Source of the DNA: Nitrosomonas sp.
GTDB taxonomy: Bacteria; Pseudomonadota; Gammaproteobacteria; Burkholderiales; Nitrosomonadaceae
Assembly (NCBI GenBank): GCA_021604405.1
Contig: BQJA01000001.1
Span: 1 to 64,000, forward strand
DNA: 64,000 bases
Direction: 5' to 3'
This document shows positions 40,217 through 49,539 of this stretch, piece after piece. Positions within the stretch are counted from its first letter, which is position 1. Every line of letters begins with the position of its first letter. A model generated the notes under the pieces. It was not told the origin of the DNA. It saw nothing but the letters and a program-made list of their open reading frames with translations, and ran no database searches. The position numbers and the translations under genes are program-made.

Positions 40217-42037
40217 ATGCACCCGTTAATGCCACTTGGGCGCGTTTCAACCTTGTTGCAGGGTTATGCGACGGGTAAAATAAAGCCGAGCCAGGTAGTG
40301 CGAGCGGTACACGCACAAATTATCAACGACGAAGATCACGTCTGGATACACAAATTGCCACTGGACTCATTATTGTGCTATGCACGTGAAGTAGAAACCA
40401 AGGAGATGGCATCATTGCCATTGTATGGAATACCTTTTGCTATCAAGGACAATATTGATCTGGCAGGAATACCGACGACCGCAGCCTGCCCAGCGTTTTC
40501 TTATATACCCGAACGTAGTGCGACCGTTGTAGAAAAATTGATTAATGCGGGTGCCATTCCAATCGGCAAGACCAATCTCGATCAATTTGCAACGGGATTG
40601 AACGGTACCCGATCACCTTATGGTGCTTGCCACAATGCGTTCAACTCTGACTATATTGCCGGTGGATCAAGTTCAGGATCGGCCGTTGCAGTCGCCAAAG
40701 GGTTAGTGTGTTTCAGTCTTGGAACTGATACGGCGGGTTCAGGCAGAGTGCCTGCCGCGTTCAATAATCTTGTGGGGTATAAACCGACCCGGGGTTGGCT
40801 TTCTACGCGTGGTGTTGTACCCGCCTGCCGTTCACTCGATTGCGTAGCTGTGTTTACCTTTACGGCTGAAGATGCAGCGCACGTGTTGGCTGTGGCGGCA
40901 GGTTATGATGACGAAGATATTTATTCTCGGAAGCGCAGTGCGTACAACATCGATGCCGAACTGCCGATGCATTTTAGGTTTGGTGTTCCTAAGGCGGCGC
41001 AACGCCAATTCTTTGGAAATGTCGAGAGCGAACGATTATTTAATGAGCATATCGCGCTTTTACAGGCGTTGGGTGGTGAAGCGGTAGATATCGATTTTAG
41101 TCCTTTCCTGGAAGCGGCACGTTTACTTTACCAGGGTCCATGGGTTGGCGAACGTTATGCGGCGATTCGGGCATTTTTTAAACAGAGTAACGAAAAGGTA
41201 ATTTCACCGGTACGTGAAATTATCGCCGGTGCCGAACAATTTTCGGCTGCCGATGCTTATAACAGCATATATCATTTACGGGCGCTGAAACGCCAGGCAG
41301 ATCTTATCTGGAATGAGGTGGACTGCATGGTGACACCCACTGCCGGAACTATTTATACAGTTCAGACGATGTTGCAAGATCCCATAGGTCTGAACGCCAA
41401 CCTGGGATATTACACTAATTTTATGAATTTGCTGGATTATGCAGCGGTGGCGGTTCCTGCTGGATTCCAGAACGATGGTTTGCCTTTCGGGATAACGCTG
41501 GTGGCACCGGCTCATCAAGATTTCGCGCTGTTACATCTTGCCGGGCGTATACAGCAAGCCTATAAACTGCCATTGGGTGCTACCGGTATTCTGGATCCAG
41601 TTCAGATGGATAATAAAAAACTTTCTGAATTTGAAAAAAATGATCAAGTACGAGTAGCCGTGTGTGGCGCGCATTTATCTGGATTGCCTCTCAATGGAGA
41701 GCTCACTGCTCGCAGTGGAAAATTATTGGCGCGTACCAAGACATCCCCGGATTATCGGCTTTATGCGCTGTCTGAAGAAATGCCAAGTCGTCCGGGTATG
41801 GTGCATGTCAATGAAGGTGAACAGGGATATGCTATTGACGTTGAAGTCTGGGCATTGCCGGTTGTCGAGTTTGGCAGTTTTGTAGCGGGCATTCCAAAGC
41901 CTTTAGGAATAGGCACGATCACTTTAACCAACGGGGAAATGGTGCAGGGTTTTTTATGTGAGCACCATGCCGTGAGAAATGCTATCGATATCAGTCACAC
42001 AGGTGGATGGCGTGAATACTTGAAACAGCTGAATTGA
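40217..42037 (+). CDS. atzF: Allophanate hydrolase
   Basis: Splits allophanate to two ammonia and CO2. The 606 residues have an amidase-signature domain (about 1-440) with Lys in FAIKDNIDLAG and the Ser-cisSer pair in GGSSSGSAVAVAKG, then a C-terminal domain (about 480-606) of the kind found in AtzF/DUR1. Start at ATG 40217, 7 bases after AGGAGG; it follows the carboxylase by 2 bases. It is the last gene of the guanidine operon. Confidence 0.95.
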   Translation: MHPLMPLGRVSTLLQGYATGKIKPSQVVRAVHAQIINDEDHVWIHKLPLDSLLCYAREVETKEMASLPLYGIPFAIKDNIDLAGIPTTAACPAFSYIPERSATVVEKLINAGAIPIGKTNLDQFATGLNGTRSPYGACHNAFNSDYIAGGSSSGSAVAVAKGLVCFSLGTDTAGSGRVPAAFNNLVGYKPTRGWLSTRGVVPACRSLDCVAVFTFTAEDAAHVLAVAAGYDDEDIYSRKRSAYNIDAELPMHFRFGVPKAAQRQFFGNVESERLFNEHIALLQALGGEAVDIDFSPFLEAARLLYQGPWVGERYAAIRAFFKQSNEKVISPVREIIAGAEQFSAADAYNSIYHLRALKRQADLIWNEVDCMVTPTAGTIYTVQTMLQDPIGLNANLGYYTNFMNLLDYAAVAVPAGFQNDGLPFGITLVAPAHQDFALLHLAGRIQQAYKLPLGATGILDPVQMDNKKLSEFEKNDQVRVAVCGAHLSGLPLNGELTARSGKLLARTKTSPDYRLYALSEEMPSRPGMVHVNEGEQGYAIDVEVWALPVVEFGSFVAGIPKPLGIGTITLTNGEMVQGFLCEHHAVRNAIDISHTGGWREYLKQLN

Positions 42038-42127
42038 TAGTGATGCACTTTGTTGTGTTTGGTTATTCGTCATCGACTCAGCTGCGGAAATAAAAGCGCA
42101 GTAAATATAAATCAATTGCCTTCAAAA

Positions 42128-43105
42128 ATGACAGACATTAAATTAAACAAATCGGCCGATATAACTGAGAAATCGGCGTGCTGGAGCGTTGCACAGATCC
42201 GATTACTACTGGATTTGCCATTTAACGATTTGATCTATCAAGCACAATTAGTCCACCGTCAACACCATGATGCCAATGCGGTGCAATTATCGACGTTAAT
42301 TTCGGTAAAAACGGGGGGTTGTCCTGAGGATTGTGGTTATTGCCCGCAAGCCGCCCGCTATCATACGGGCGTAGAAAATCAGGATATGCTATCCGTAGAT
42401 GAGATTGTTTCAGCCGCCGCCGCCGCCAAATCACAGGGTGCATCGCGATTCTGTATGGGTGCCGCGTGGCGCGGTCCCAAGCAGCGTGATATGGTCAAAA
42501 TGACAGAGATTGTGCGTGCAGTGAAAGCGCTCGGTCTGGAAACCTGCGCGACATTGGGAATGCTGAAGCCGGGACAGGCCGCACAGCTGAGTGATGCCGG
42601 ACTGGATTATTACAATCATAATCTTGATACCGCACCCGAAATATATGATGAAATCATTACAACGCGGGATTATCAGGATCGTCTTAATACGTTACAGGAA
42701 GTTCGCGATGCGGGTATTAATGTCTGTTGCGGTGGTATTGTCGGGATGGGCGAAACGCGCCAATCCCGTGCCGGTTTGATTGCGCAGTTAGCAAACCTGA
42801 AGCCTTATCCAGAGTCTGTACCTATTAACCAATTGGTGCAAGTGGCGGGTACACCCTTGTACGGTACCGAAGCGCTTGATCCATTTGAATTTGTACGCAC
42901 AATTGCCGCAGCAAGGATTGCCATGCCTAAAACCAAGGTGCGTTTATCCGCGGGTAGGCAAGAAATGTCAGAGGCGATACAGGCGTTGTGTTTTTTAGCT
43001 GGGGCCAATTCAATTTTTTATGGTGACAAATTGCTTACAACGGGTAATCCTGAAGCAAACAGTGATCAGGCTTTATTCAAAAAGCTGGGGCTGCAATCGT
43101 TGTAA
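42128..43105 (+). CDS. bioB: Biotin synthase
   Basis: Radical-SAM enzyme that inserts sulfur into dethiobiotin. The CxxxCxxC cluster is in [35 protein letters not shown] and [12 protein letters not shown] follow as expected. ATG at 42128 (325 residues) is chosen; the frame opens at 42050, but the extra residues are not typical. It is the first gene after the biotin-dependent carboxylase operon, 90 bases away in the same direction. Confidence 0.95.
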   Translation: MTDIKLNKSADITEKSACWSVAQIRLLLDLPFNDLIYQAQLVHRQHHDANAVQLSTLISVKTGGCPEDCGYCPQAARYHTGVENQDMLSVDEIVSAAAAAKSQGASRFCMGAAWRGPKQRDMVKMTEIVRAVKALGLETCATLGMLKPGQAAQLSDAGLDYYNHNLDTAPEIYDEIITTRDYQDRLNTLQEVRDAGINVCCGGIVGMGETRQSRAGLIAQLANLKPYPESVPINQLVQVAGTPLYGTEALDPFEFVRTIAAARIAMPKTKVRLSAGRQEMSEAIQALCFLAGANSIFYGDKLLTTGNPEANSDQALFKKLGLQSL

Positions 43106-43211
43106 CCGGTACTTCGAATAATAGCGATGATAAAAAATGAAGATATTCAACAAACGCTTCTAATAACTGGATTATTCAGTGCCTTATTTTGGAACAATTT
43201 AGGATTATCAG

Positions 43212-44489
43212 ATGGATTTAGCTTTTGATCGCCAGCACATTTGGCATCCATATACCTCCACACTTTCCCCGCTTGCATGTTATCCGGTCAAGAAAGCACA
43301 TGGTGTGTTGATCGAATTAGATGACGGTCAACATTTGATTGATGGCATGTCATCCTGGTGGTCGGCCATTCACGGTTATAATCACTCGGCGCTTAATCAG
43401 GCAGCAAAACAACAAATTGACCATGTGTCTCACGTGATGTTTGGCGGGCTTACACACAGTCCAGCCATCGAATTGAGTAAAAAATTGCTAGCATTGGTGC
43501 CTAATAATCTTGAGCACATTTTTTTGACCGATTCAGGCTCTGTTGCCGTTGAGGTCAGTTTAAAAATGGCATTGCAATATTGGCAAGCCAAAGGGGAGCA
43601 GCGTCCCAAATTCCTTGCGCTCAGACAGGGTTACCACGGTGATACGTTCGCGGCGATGTCAGTAACCGATCCGGATAACTCGATGCATAGCTTGTATAAG
43701 GGCTTTTTGCCACAGCATATTTTTGCCAATTCGCCGCAAATCGGTTTTAGGCAAAACTGGGATGATAACGACATGGCGGATTTTAAACACAAGCTTTTAG
43801 AAAACCACAGGCAAATTGCTGCGGTGATTCTCGAGCCCATTGTACAAGGCGCTGGCGGAATGCGGATTTATCATCCAAATTTTTTAAAGGGTGTACGCCA
43901 GCTATGTGATGAATATGGTGTCTTATTGATTCTGGACGAAATTGCGACGGGATTTGGACGCACTGGGAAACTATTCGCTTGCGATCATGCCGGAATAAAA
44001 CCTGACATTATGTGCTTAGGCAAGGCGCTAACCGGGGGTTACATGACCTTAGCCGCAACGCTGGCCACTAACCATGTTGCCAATACAGTCTGTGGGGGCG
44101 AAGCAGGCTGCTTCATGCACGGTCCGACTTTTATGGGCAATCCTCTGGCCTGTGCTGTTGCCTGCGCCAGTTTGGATTTGCTCGCTCAAGGATCATGGCA
44201 AACCCAGACCGCAACCATTGAAGCACAATTTTCTGACTTGCTGCCACAATTGACTCGGCATAAACACGTAGTAGCCGTTCGTTGGCTTGGTGCGATAGGT
44301 GTGGTTGAAACAAATCGTCCGGTGAATATAGAGAAGATTCAAGCCCATTTTGTTGAACAAGGGGTATGGATCCGCCCGTTCGGGCGACTAATCTATTTGA
44401 TGCCACCGTACATTAGTACCCCCTCACAGATTAACCAGTTGATTCAAGCCATTGACAGTGCGTTAGATAACCAAAAATTGTTTCATTAG
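43212..44489 (+). CDS. bioA: Adenosylmethionine-8-amino-7-oxononanoate aminotransferase
   Basis: PLP enzyme that makes 7,8-diaminopelargonate for biotin. The 425 residues begin with FDRQHIWHPYTS and have GHTMFGGLTH-like HVMFGGLTHSPA, the LILDEIATGFGRTG motif and the PLP Lys in CLGKALTGGYM. Together with bioB it forms a biotin locus; bioF, bioC, bioH and bioD are not in the window. Confidence 0.96.
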   Translation: MDLAFDRQHIWHPYTSTLSPLACYPVKKAHGVLIELDDGQHLIDGMSSWWSAIHGYNHSALNQAAKQQIDHVSHVMFGGLTHSPAIELSKKLLALVPNNLEHIFLTDSGSVAVEVSLKMALQYWQAKGEQRPKFLALRQGYHGDTFAAMSVTDPDNSMHSLYKGFLPQHIFANSPQIGFRQNWDDNDMADFKHKLLENHRQIAAVILEPIVQGAGGMRIYHPNFLKGVRQLCDEYGVLLILDEIATGFGRTGKLFACDHAGIKPDIMCLGKALTGGYMTLAATLATNHVANTVCGGEAGCFMHGPTFMGNPLACAVACASLDLLAQGSWQTQTATIEAQFSDLLPQLTRHKHVVAVRWLGAIGVVETNRPVNIEKIQAHFVEQGVWIRPFGRLIYLMPPYISTPSQINQLIQAIDSALDNQKLFH

Positions 44490-44683
44490 CCCGACCGATG
44501 ATTTTAAGCGACTGGTTTTAATGTAATGTTTGATGCCTAGTGCAATGTGAAAAGTGGCATAATCTGCATTTCTTCTGGCGCTCAACCACTCATGTCCAGA
44601 CCCGAAATCGATTTGGACCATAACAAAATAAAAAGATTAGTCTGATAAAAAAAGTACACAACTTCTATCCGCTTGACAATATT

Positions 44684-46003
44684 TTAGTAAGCACGGTTTA
44701 TGAGATCGGCCGTATAATTCAAATTTTTTCCGTCAGACTGGATTTTAAACGTTACACCAGACAAAGCCGTATCGGCTATTTGTGCTGTGCCGATATATAT
44801 TGATCCATTTACGTCTAAATCGGGCCATAGAGAAAAATCAACCGCCTTATCCGGTGGTTTATTGTTTCTGAGATTATTCGATTCAGCTTGGTTATAGTTA
44901 AATTGAAATTGGTCCGTGTTTAAATGATCAATCGTTACGTCAAAGTTAACAACGGGTTCATCGAAACCAGCAATATTAAATATTGCTTGAATAGCGCTGT
45001 TTTCAACATTTCCAGTAAGATTTACATCAATCTGTTCCGATGAATTTGACATAGACATGCTGCCCAGCAGGTTGCCATGAATGGACTGGCTGAATGAGTG
45101 GTTTGCAGAGACCGCAATCCCGGCCTTTAAATCAGGCAAATGTAATTCTTGCGAATCCAGTTCTCCGTTCATTGGACTGCTTAGATGGGTCTTAATGATT
45201 TGTGTATCATTTTTTGCCAGCATTTTTATAACCATGGCATCACTATGGAAACAATGCGCGGATGCAATGAGATTGGTTAATGTGAGTTCTGCAGAGATTT
45301 TCTGTTGAGAATGTGCCACTGTTGTAATCAATCGAATATGGTTGCTTGATATATGATCATGGTTAAATAGCATGTCGGGTACATTGAGCTTGATGGCAAA
45401 ATCATAGCTGGCATGGTTACGGAGATTCTTCATACTGCCTTTGGTTTTTAATGCCAGATTGTTTAAGTTTTTATTGGTGATTTTGACAGATTCAAGTGTC
45501 AAGCCCGATAAAGTGAATTGTTTTTTATTCTTGGCATCGTGGAAAATGAACCTGGTAATTTCGATTCGTGCCTGACCAAGAACAACTTCCTTTTTTTTAT
45601 CATCAGCGGTCAATAAATCATCGATATTCGTGCGACCATCTGGATAACGAATCAATGCTGCTTTCAGGCCCTTTATGCTGATCTCATCAAGGGTCAGCTG
45701 TTTATCAAATAATTGCCTCAATGGCAAAGTGAGGTGGATAGAATCGGCTGTGATAAATTTTTTACGGGTTTTGTATTCACTTAACGAAAATTGTCTCAGG
45801 TTGAGGCGTATTTTAGGAAATGCGGCAAAAGAGATGTCACCTTCGAACGCCAGTTCACGCTGCATTTCTTTTTTTACGGCTTGGCTAATCAGTGGCTGGT
45901 AACTGTTTAGGTCCAGAAAAAAAATAATAAAAATCACTAGTCCGGCTATCAGAATCGTCGTGAGTGATATGGCCAGCAGGCTGTATTTAAAGAACCGTTT
46001 CAT
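44684..46003 (-). CDS. AsmA-like envelope protein, apparently shortened
   Basis: A 439-residue protein from ATG 46003. One N-terminal membrane anchor (YSLLAISLTTILIAGLVIFIIFFL) is followed by a large beta-rich periplasmic part (DLNSYQPLISQAVKKEMQRELAFEGDI, typical of AsmA). AsmA proteins usually run well past 600 residues and keep a C-terminal AsmA domain. Here it ends just after VNGSIYIGTAQI...KNLNYTADLI, where that domain would continue. Only 194 bases separate it from the convergent bioA, too few for the missing part. It may be a natural short form or a truncation. Confidence 0.8.
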   Translation of the reverse strand: MKRFFKYSLLAISLTTILIAGLVIFIIFFLDLNSYQPLISQAVKKEMQRELAFEGDISFAAFPKIRLNLRQFSLSEYKTRKKFITADSIHLTLPLRQLFDKQLTLDEISIKGLKAALIRYPDGRTNIDDLLTADDKKKEVVLGQARIEITRFIFHDAKNKKQFTLSGLTLESVKITNKNLNNLALKTKGSMKNLRNHASYDFAIKLNVPDMLFNHDHISSNHIRLITTVAHSQQKISAELTLTNLIASAHCFHSDAMVIKMLAKNDTQIIKTHLSSPMNGELDSQELHLPDLKAGIAVSANHSFSQSIHGNLLGSMSMSNSSEQIDVNLTGNVENSAIQAIFNIAGFDEPVVNFDVTIDHLNTDQFQFNYNQAESNNLRNNKPPDKAVDFSLWPDLDVNGSIYIGTAQIADTALSGVTFKIQSDGKNLNYTADLINRAY

Positions 46004-46457
46004 GGATGAATACGCAACTGCAAAACCGGGTGGGATATAAAATATTTTGAACACTGGCAGTGCAGTCCCTGCCGCGTTTAAAGCGTATCATGACAGCATT
46101 ACCCGGTGATGGGCGGTGCATTGAAGATGTAAGAACTGATATGTCCGGTAGGGGTGTGGGCGCGGCCTGACGCTTGGAACGCAGGATTGAGCAGAAAATT
46201 TCACAAACCGGGCCCGCATCCTTGTTGACCGCTCAGTAGAGATGCAGCCATGGATCTGACCGGCAACCAAATTGGCGCTGCGGCAGGCGGGCGTAATACC
46301 GGATTGGGAAAGAATATTGCTCGAGTCGCCCATACAGAGACCTTTCCTGGAACATTTCCCGCTACGATAGCCAATGCTGCAGGTCAGGGACACTGTCTGA
46401 GAAAAACTGGCATGCGAAGTCATTTCCCGACATTCGTATAGGCATAGCCGTGGTATT
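46004..46457. other. GC-richer unexplained stretch
   Basis: About 450 bases between asmA-like and CNNM genes, visibly more GC-rich than the intergenic DNA elsewhere. A minus-strand frame of 145 codons (46088-46525) and a plus-strand frame (46250-46441) are open, but neither translation matches a family I know and neither has a good ribosome site. It may be a decayed gene. Confidence 0.4.
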
Positions 46458-47591
46458 TCACTTTTTCTGATTATCCGTGTCCGGCGCTCTTTTGACAACT
46501 TTTGTTTCCGATTGCTGCTCGGCAATTTCTTCGTTCAATTCTTCCAGCAAACCGATGCGACGTGCACGTTCTTCCCACTTTTTGCGAGCTAACACCTGCA
46601 TGTCGACGATATGGTCGGATTCGTCGACGATCTCCAAACCGAGAAGTGTTTCAATGACATCTTCCAAGGTAACCAGTCCTGCTGTGCCGCCAAATTCATC
46701 GATGATCAGTGCCACCTGTTCGCGTTTCTCGGTGAAGTGATTAAATAATTCTGGTATTGGAAAGTTTTCTTTAATTGCGATCATGTCACGTTTGATAGCC
46801 GATAATGGGGTACTGTCTTCTTTATTCACCAGCCGGATAAGTAAGTCATTTTTTAGGACATAACCCGTCACATGATCAAGCGAGTCCTCGAAGATCGGAA
46901 TGCGTGAGAACCTAAGATTAGGATGGCTGTCATGGAATTCGCGCACCGTTATATTTTCCGGGGCGGCCACCATGACTGTGCGAGGCGTCATCACATCACG
47001 TGCCAGAACAGACTCAAAAAGCATAAGGTTGCGCATGATGGTGGATTCCTCTTTGTCGAGCACACCTTGCTTGGCGCCGAGATTGGCCATGGCTGAGAAA
47101 TCTTCACGGCTAAACACGCTTGCATTCTTGTCTTTCTTTAAAGTACGGGTAATGATTTGACTGATAAACACAAACGGCGCTAAGATCAGCATTATAATTT
47201 TCAGACTCTTTACAGTGAAACCTGCCAGCTCCTGCCAATAGTTGGCACCGATGGTTTTTGGCACGATTTCCGATAGCAGCAGGATTGCCAACGTCATGAC
47301 AACGGGTACGGCTACTGTTGATACAATTGATGTTCCCCAGATAATGGCGGCCTGCGCCCCCACACCAATGGCGCCAACAGTATGTGCAATGGTATTGAGT
47401 GTGAGAATGGCCGACAGCGGTTGATCGATATTGGCCTTGTAAGCTTCCAGCGTATGACCGATATCGCCCCCCTCCTGTAATTTCTTTTCAGTGAACGATG
47501 GCGTGATGCTGAGCAGTACTGCTTCCCAGATAGAGCACAAAAATGAAAAGGTAATAGAGACGAGAAAGAAAACGATGATCAGTGTATACAT
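46458..47591 (-). CDS. CNNM/CBS-domain membrane protein (CorC/hemolysin-like family)
   Basis: A 377-residue inner-membrane protein. The DUF21/CNNM domain has four hydrophobic segments (about 1-150, including AILLLSEIVPKTIGANY). A CBS pair follows (about 205-325, with VMTPRTVMVAAPE and LVTLEDVIETLLGLEI), then a charged tail. Such proteins are linked to magnesium or cobalt efflux. The C-terminal transporter-associated domain of longer members is absent. Confidence 0.88.
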   Translation of the reverse strand: MYTLIIVFFLVSITFSFLCSIWEAVLLSITPSFTEKKLQEGGDIGHTLEAYKANIDQPLSAILTLNTIAHTVGAIGVGAQAAIIWGTSIVSTVAVPVVMTLAILLLSEIVPKTIGANYWQELAGFTVKSLKIIMLILAPFVFISQIITRTLKKDKNASVFSREDFSAMANLGAKQGVLDKEESTIMRNLMLFESVLARDVMTPRTVMVAAPENITVREFHDSHPNLRFSRIPIFEDSLDHVTGYVLKNDLLIRLVNKEDSTPLSAIKRDMIAIKENFPIPELFNHFTEKREQVALIIDEFGGTAGLVTLEDVIETLLGLEIVDESDHIVDMQVLARKKWEERARRIGLLEELNEEIAEQQSETKVVKRAPDTDNQKK

Positions 47592-47878
47592 GAATGGCTT
47601 AAGTTTTCTCGAAAGTTTTAGAGGTAAAATTTGCCGCGATAATTAAATGCATACTGCAAAGAAACTGACGAAAAGATTGTATTCGCCGGTTTCTTAAATA
47701 AAAAAAGGAATGACACGGTGAATTTTCAAAGCTAACGGGTTCATATTAACGGGGTTCATTTATTCATTTGGAAATAAATGGGGTTATTCTATCGCCACCA
47801 TGTCCGAAAATCACACGATTATTTCATATTCACTGGACTGTTGCCGCCGTAGTTAGTATGGTACGCCAATCCGCGTGA
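47592..47878. other. Intergenic region with a hairpin
   Basis: AT-rich, without a gene. CATTTATT (47757-47764) pairs with AATAAATG (47773-47780). A GGGTTCAT/GGGGTTCAT direct repeat lies just before it. Confidence 0.4.
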
Positions 47879-48427
47879 TTATTCTGCGTGATTCAAAATA
47901 TAATGCCTATATTCACAGTTGCCTATATGAATATCTCTTAATTGATGGTCTTCAACACCGCCTTCAAAATAGGCGATAAATACCCGTATGGTTTCTTCAT
48001 GGGCGACGACCAGCAGCGTTTCATATTTTTCCACTTTTAACCAGTTATCAATAAAACGCAGAATCCGCTGTTTATGGTCGAGCAATGATTCACCGCCATT
48101 CACACGCATTCGTAACGGATTAAGGCTAATAGCTGCAAAGTAATCTGATACCGGCTTACCGTCAAATCCGGAACGGATGTCGGCGAGATCGGCATGTATT
48201 TCAATGGGCACTGAGTGAAAACGATTGATTATTTCTGCCGTTTGGCGGGTACGCGGCAGTGGTGACACCACAATACGCTCAAATGCCACATCTCGCAACA
48301 TTTGCGCTGCAGACTGCGCCTGTTTTATGCCTGTCTCCGTTAAATGAACGTCCCGGCTGGGATCATCGTTACATAAGCCAAGTTCATTATAATTAGTGTG
48401 TCCATGGCGCATCAGGTAGATCTTCAT
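47879..48427 (-). CDS. Histidine phosphatase family protein
   Basis: A 182-residue phosphoglycerate-mutase-like phosphatase. The catalytic RHG is in YLMRHGHTNYNE at the N-terminus. A second conserved His is in LLVVAHEETIRVF, and the SPLPRTRQTAEII block is present. The substrate cannot be told; members include alpha-ribazole phosphatase, SixA and general phosphatases. Confidence 0.88.
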   Translation of the reverse strand: MKIYLMRHGHTNYNELGLCNDDPSRDVHLTETGIKQAQSAAQMLRDVAFERIVVSPLPRTRQTAEIINRFHSVPIEIHADLADIRSGFDGKPVSDYFAAISLNPLRMRVNGGESLLDHKQRILRFIDNWLKVEKYETLLVVAHEETIRVFIAYFEGGVEDHQLRDIHIGNCEYRHYILNHAE

Positions 48428-48461
48428 GCTAGCAGAGCGACGTAAGTTATTTCAGACGATA

Positions 48462-48716
48462 CTATATGAATTCAACGACTTTGAACCGGGCGTCAGGCGT
48501 GAGTACATGCAGTTTTGCCAGTTGTGTCAGTGCAACTTCTTGTTTTTTTTCGTTTTTAATCAACAGGTACTCATGTTTGTCAGGTGAAGTAATAATATCG
48601 ATTGCTTTTCCTTCGATAACTTGCTGGTTTTTCAATTCGAGTTTTACCTGGTAACCGTACATGCAAACGACTTCAATATGATCATGAAGGTCACAAGAAA
48701 TGGTGTCTTGATGCAT
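48462..48716 (-). CDS. Rof-like Rho-binding antiterminator
   Basis: An 84-residue Sm-fold-like protein. It has ISCDLHDHIEVVCMYGYQVKLELKNQQVIEGKAIDI and EYLLIKN...VALTQLAKLHVLTP, the pattern of the Rof (YaeO) family, which binds Rho and reduces termination. The similarity is moderate, so Rho binding is an inference. Confidence 0.75.
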   Translation of the reverse strand: MHQDTISCDLHDHIEVVCMYGYQVKLELKNQQVIEGKAIDIITSPDKHEYLLIKNEKKQEVALTQLAKLHVLTPDARFKVVEFI

Positions 48717-48842
48717 GATTGCTGTCCTCTGATAATTCGGACTTTAAACTCTACCAGATAAATGGGAAATTGGCTCGTAATCGCAAGATTGATTATTATG
48801 TATTTTGCTACATTGACGATCAATAACCAATGGAGGGATGTG

Positions 48843-49487
48843 ATGCATTTTAAATTATTTATTCTTGTTATGGCGACAGTATGGGTGCTTGGCGGGTGTG
48901 CCGGCATGAGCGAGACTCAGCGTGGCACCGCCCAGGGCAGCGCAATTGGGGCCGGAACTGGTGCGTTGATTGGTGCTATAGCAGGCAAAGGGAAGGGGGC
49001 AGCGATCGGTGCAGCGGCTGGTGCGGGTGTTGGCGCTGCAGCAGGTTATCTCTGGTCCAAGAAAATGGAAGAACAAAAAAAGCAGATGGAAGAAGCGACC
49101 GCAGGGACAGACGTGCAAGTTACCCAAACGGAAGATAATCGCTTGAAATTAGAAATACCAAGTGATATCTCATTCGATACCAATCATGCTGAGATCAAAC
49201 CAAACATGCAGCCAGTACTGGATAGTTTTGCAAACAGCTTAATGAATAATCCCAATGCGATGGTGACGATTATCGGCCATACCGACAATTCGGGAAGTGA
49301 CGCCATCAATAATCCGTTGTCAGTGAATCGGGCTGCAAGTACACGTGATTACCTGGTGAGTCGTGGCGTAGCGCTGGAGCGCATCAGTATCGATGGCCGC
49401 GGGTCTTATGAGCCCGTTGCGTCAAATGATACGCCAGAAAATAGAGCAAAGAATCGCCGAGTTGAGATTTTTGTGTTCGAGCTATAA
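48843..49487 (+). CDS. OmpA-family outer-membrane lipoprotein
   Basis: A 214-residue protein with lipobox VLGGC (Cys19). A glycine-zipper segment (about 30-75, GAGTGALIGAIAGKGKG...) follows, then a linker and an OmpA C-terminal peptidoglycan-binding domain (about 105-214: SDISFDTNHAEIKP, IIGHTDNSGSD, NPLSVNRAASTRDYL, NRRVEIFV). Start at ATG 48843 after GGAGGG; the upstream open frame is not needed. Confidence 0.93.
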   Translation: MHFKLFILVMATVWVLGGCAGMSETQRGTAQGSAIGAGTGALIGAIAGKGKGAAIGAAAGAGVGAAAGYLWSKKMEEQKKQMEEATAGTDVQVTQTEDNRLKLEIPSDISFDTNHAEIKPNMQPVLDSFANSLMNNPNAMVTIIGHTDNSGSDAINNPLSVNRAASTRDYLVSRGVALERISIDGRGSYEPVASNDTPENRAKNRRVEIFVFEL

Positions 49488-49539
49488 ATGGCTCGGCGAA
49501 GAAGGACAATGCTTAGCTGGCTGTCAAGTAGTGGGTTTC

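Noticed and set aside
36594..42037. Plain urea degradation (urea carboxylase plus allophanate hydrolase)
   Set aside because: The upstream guanidine-I aptamer and the two urea-carboxylase-associated proteins point to guanidine; urea remains only a fallback.
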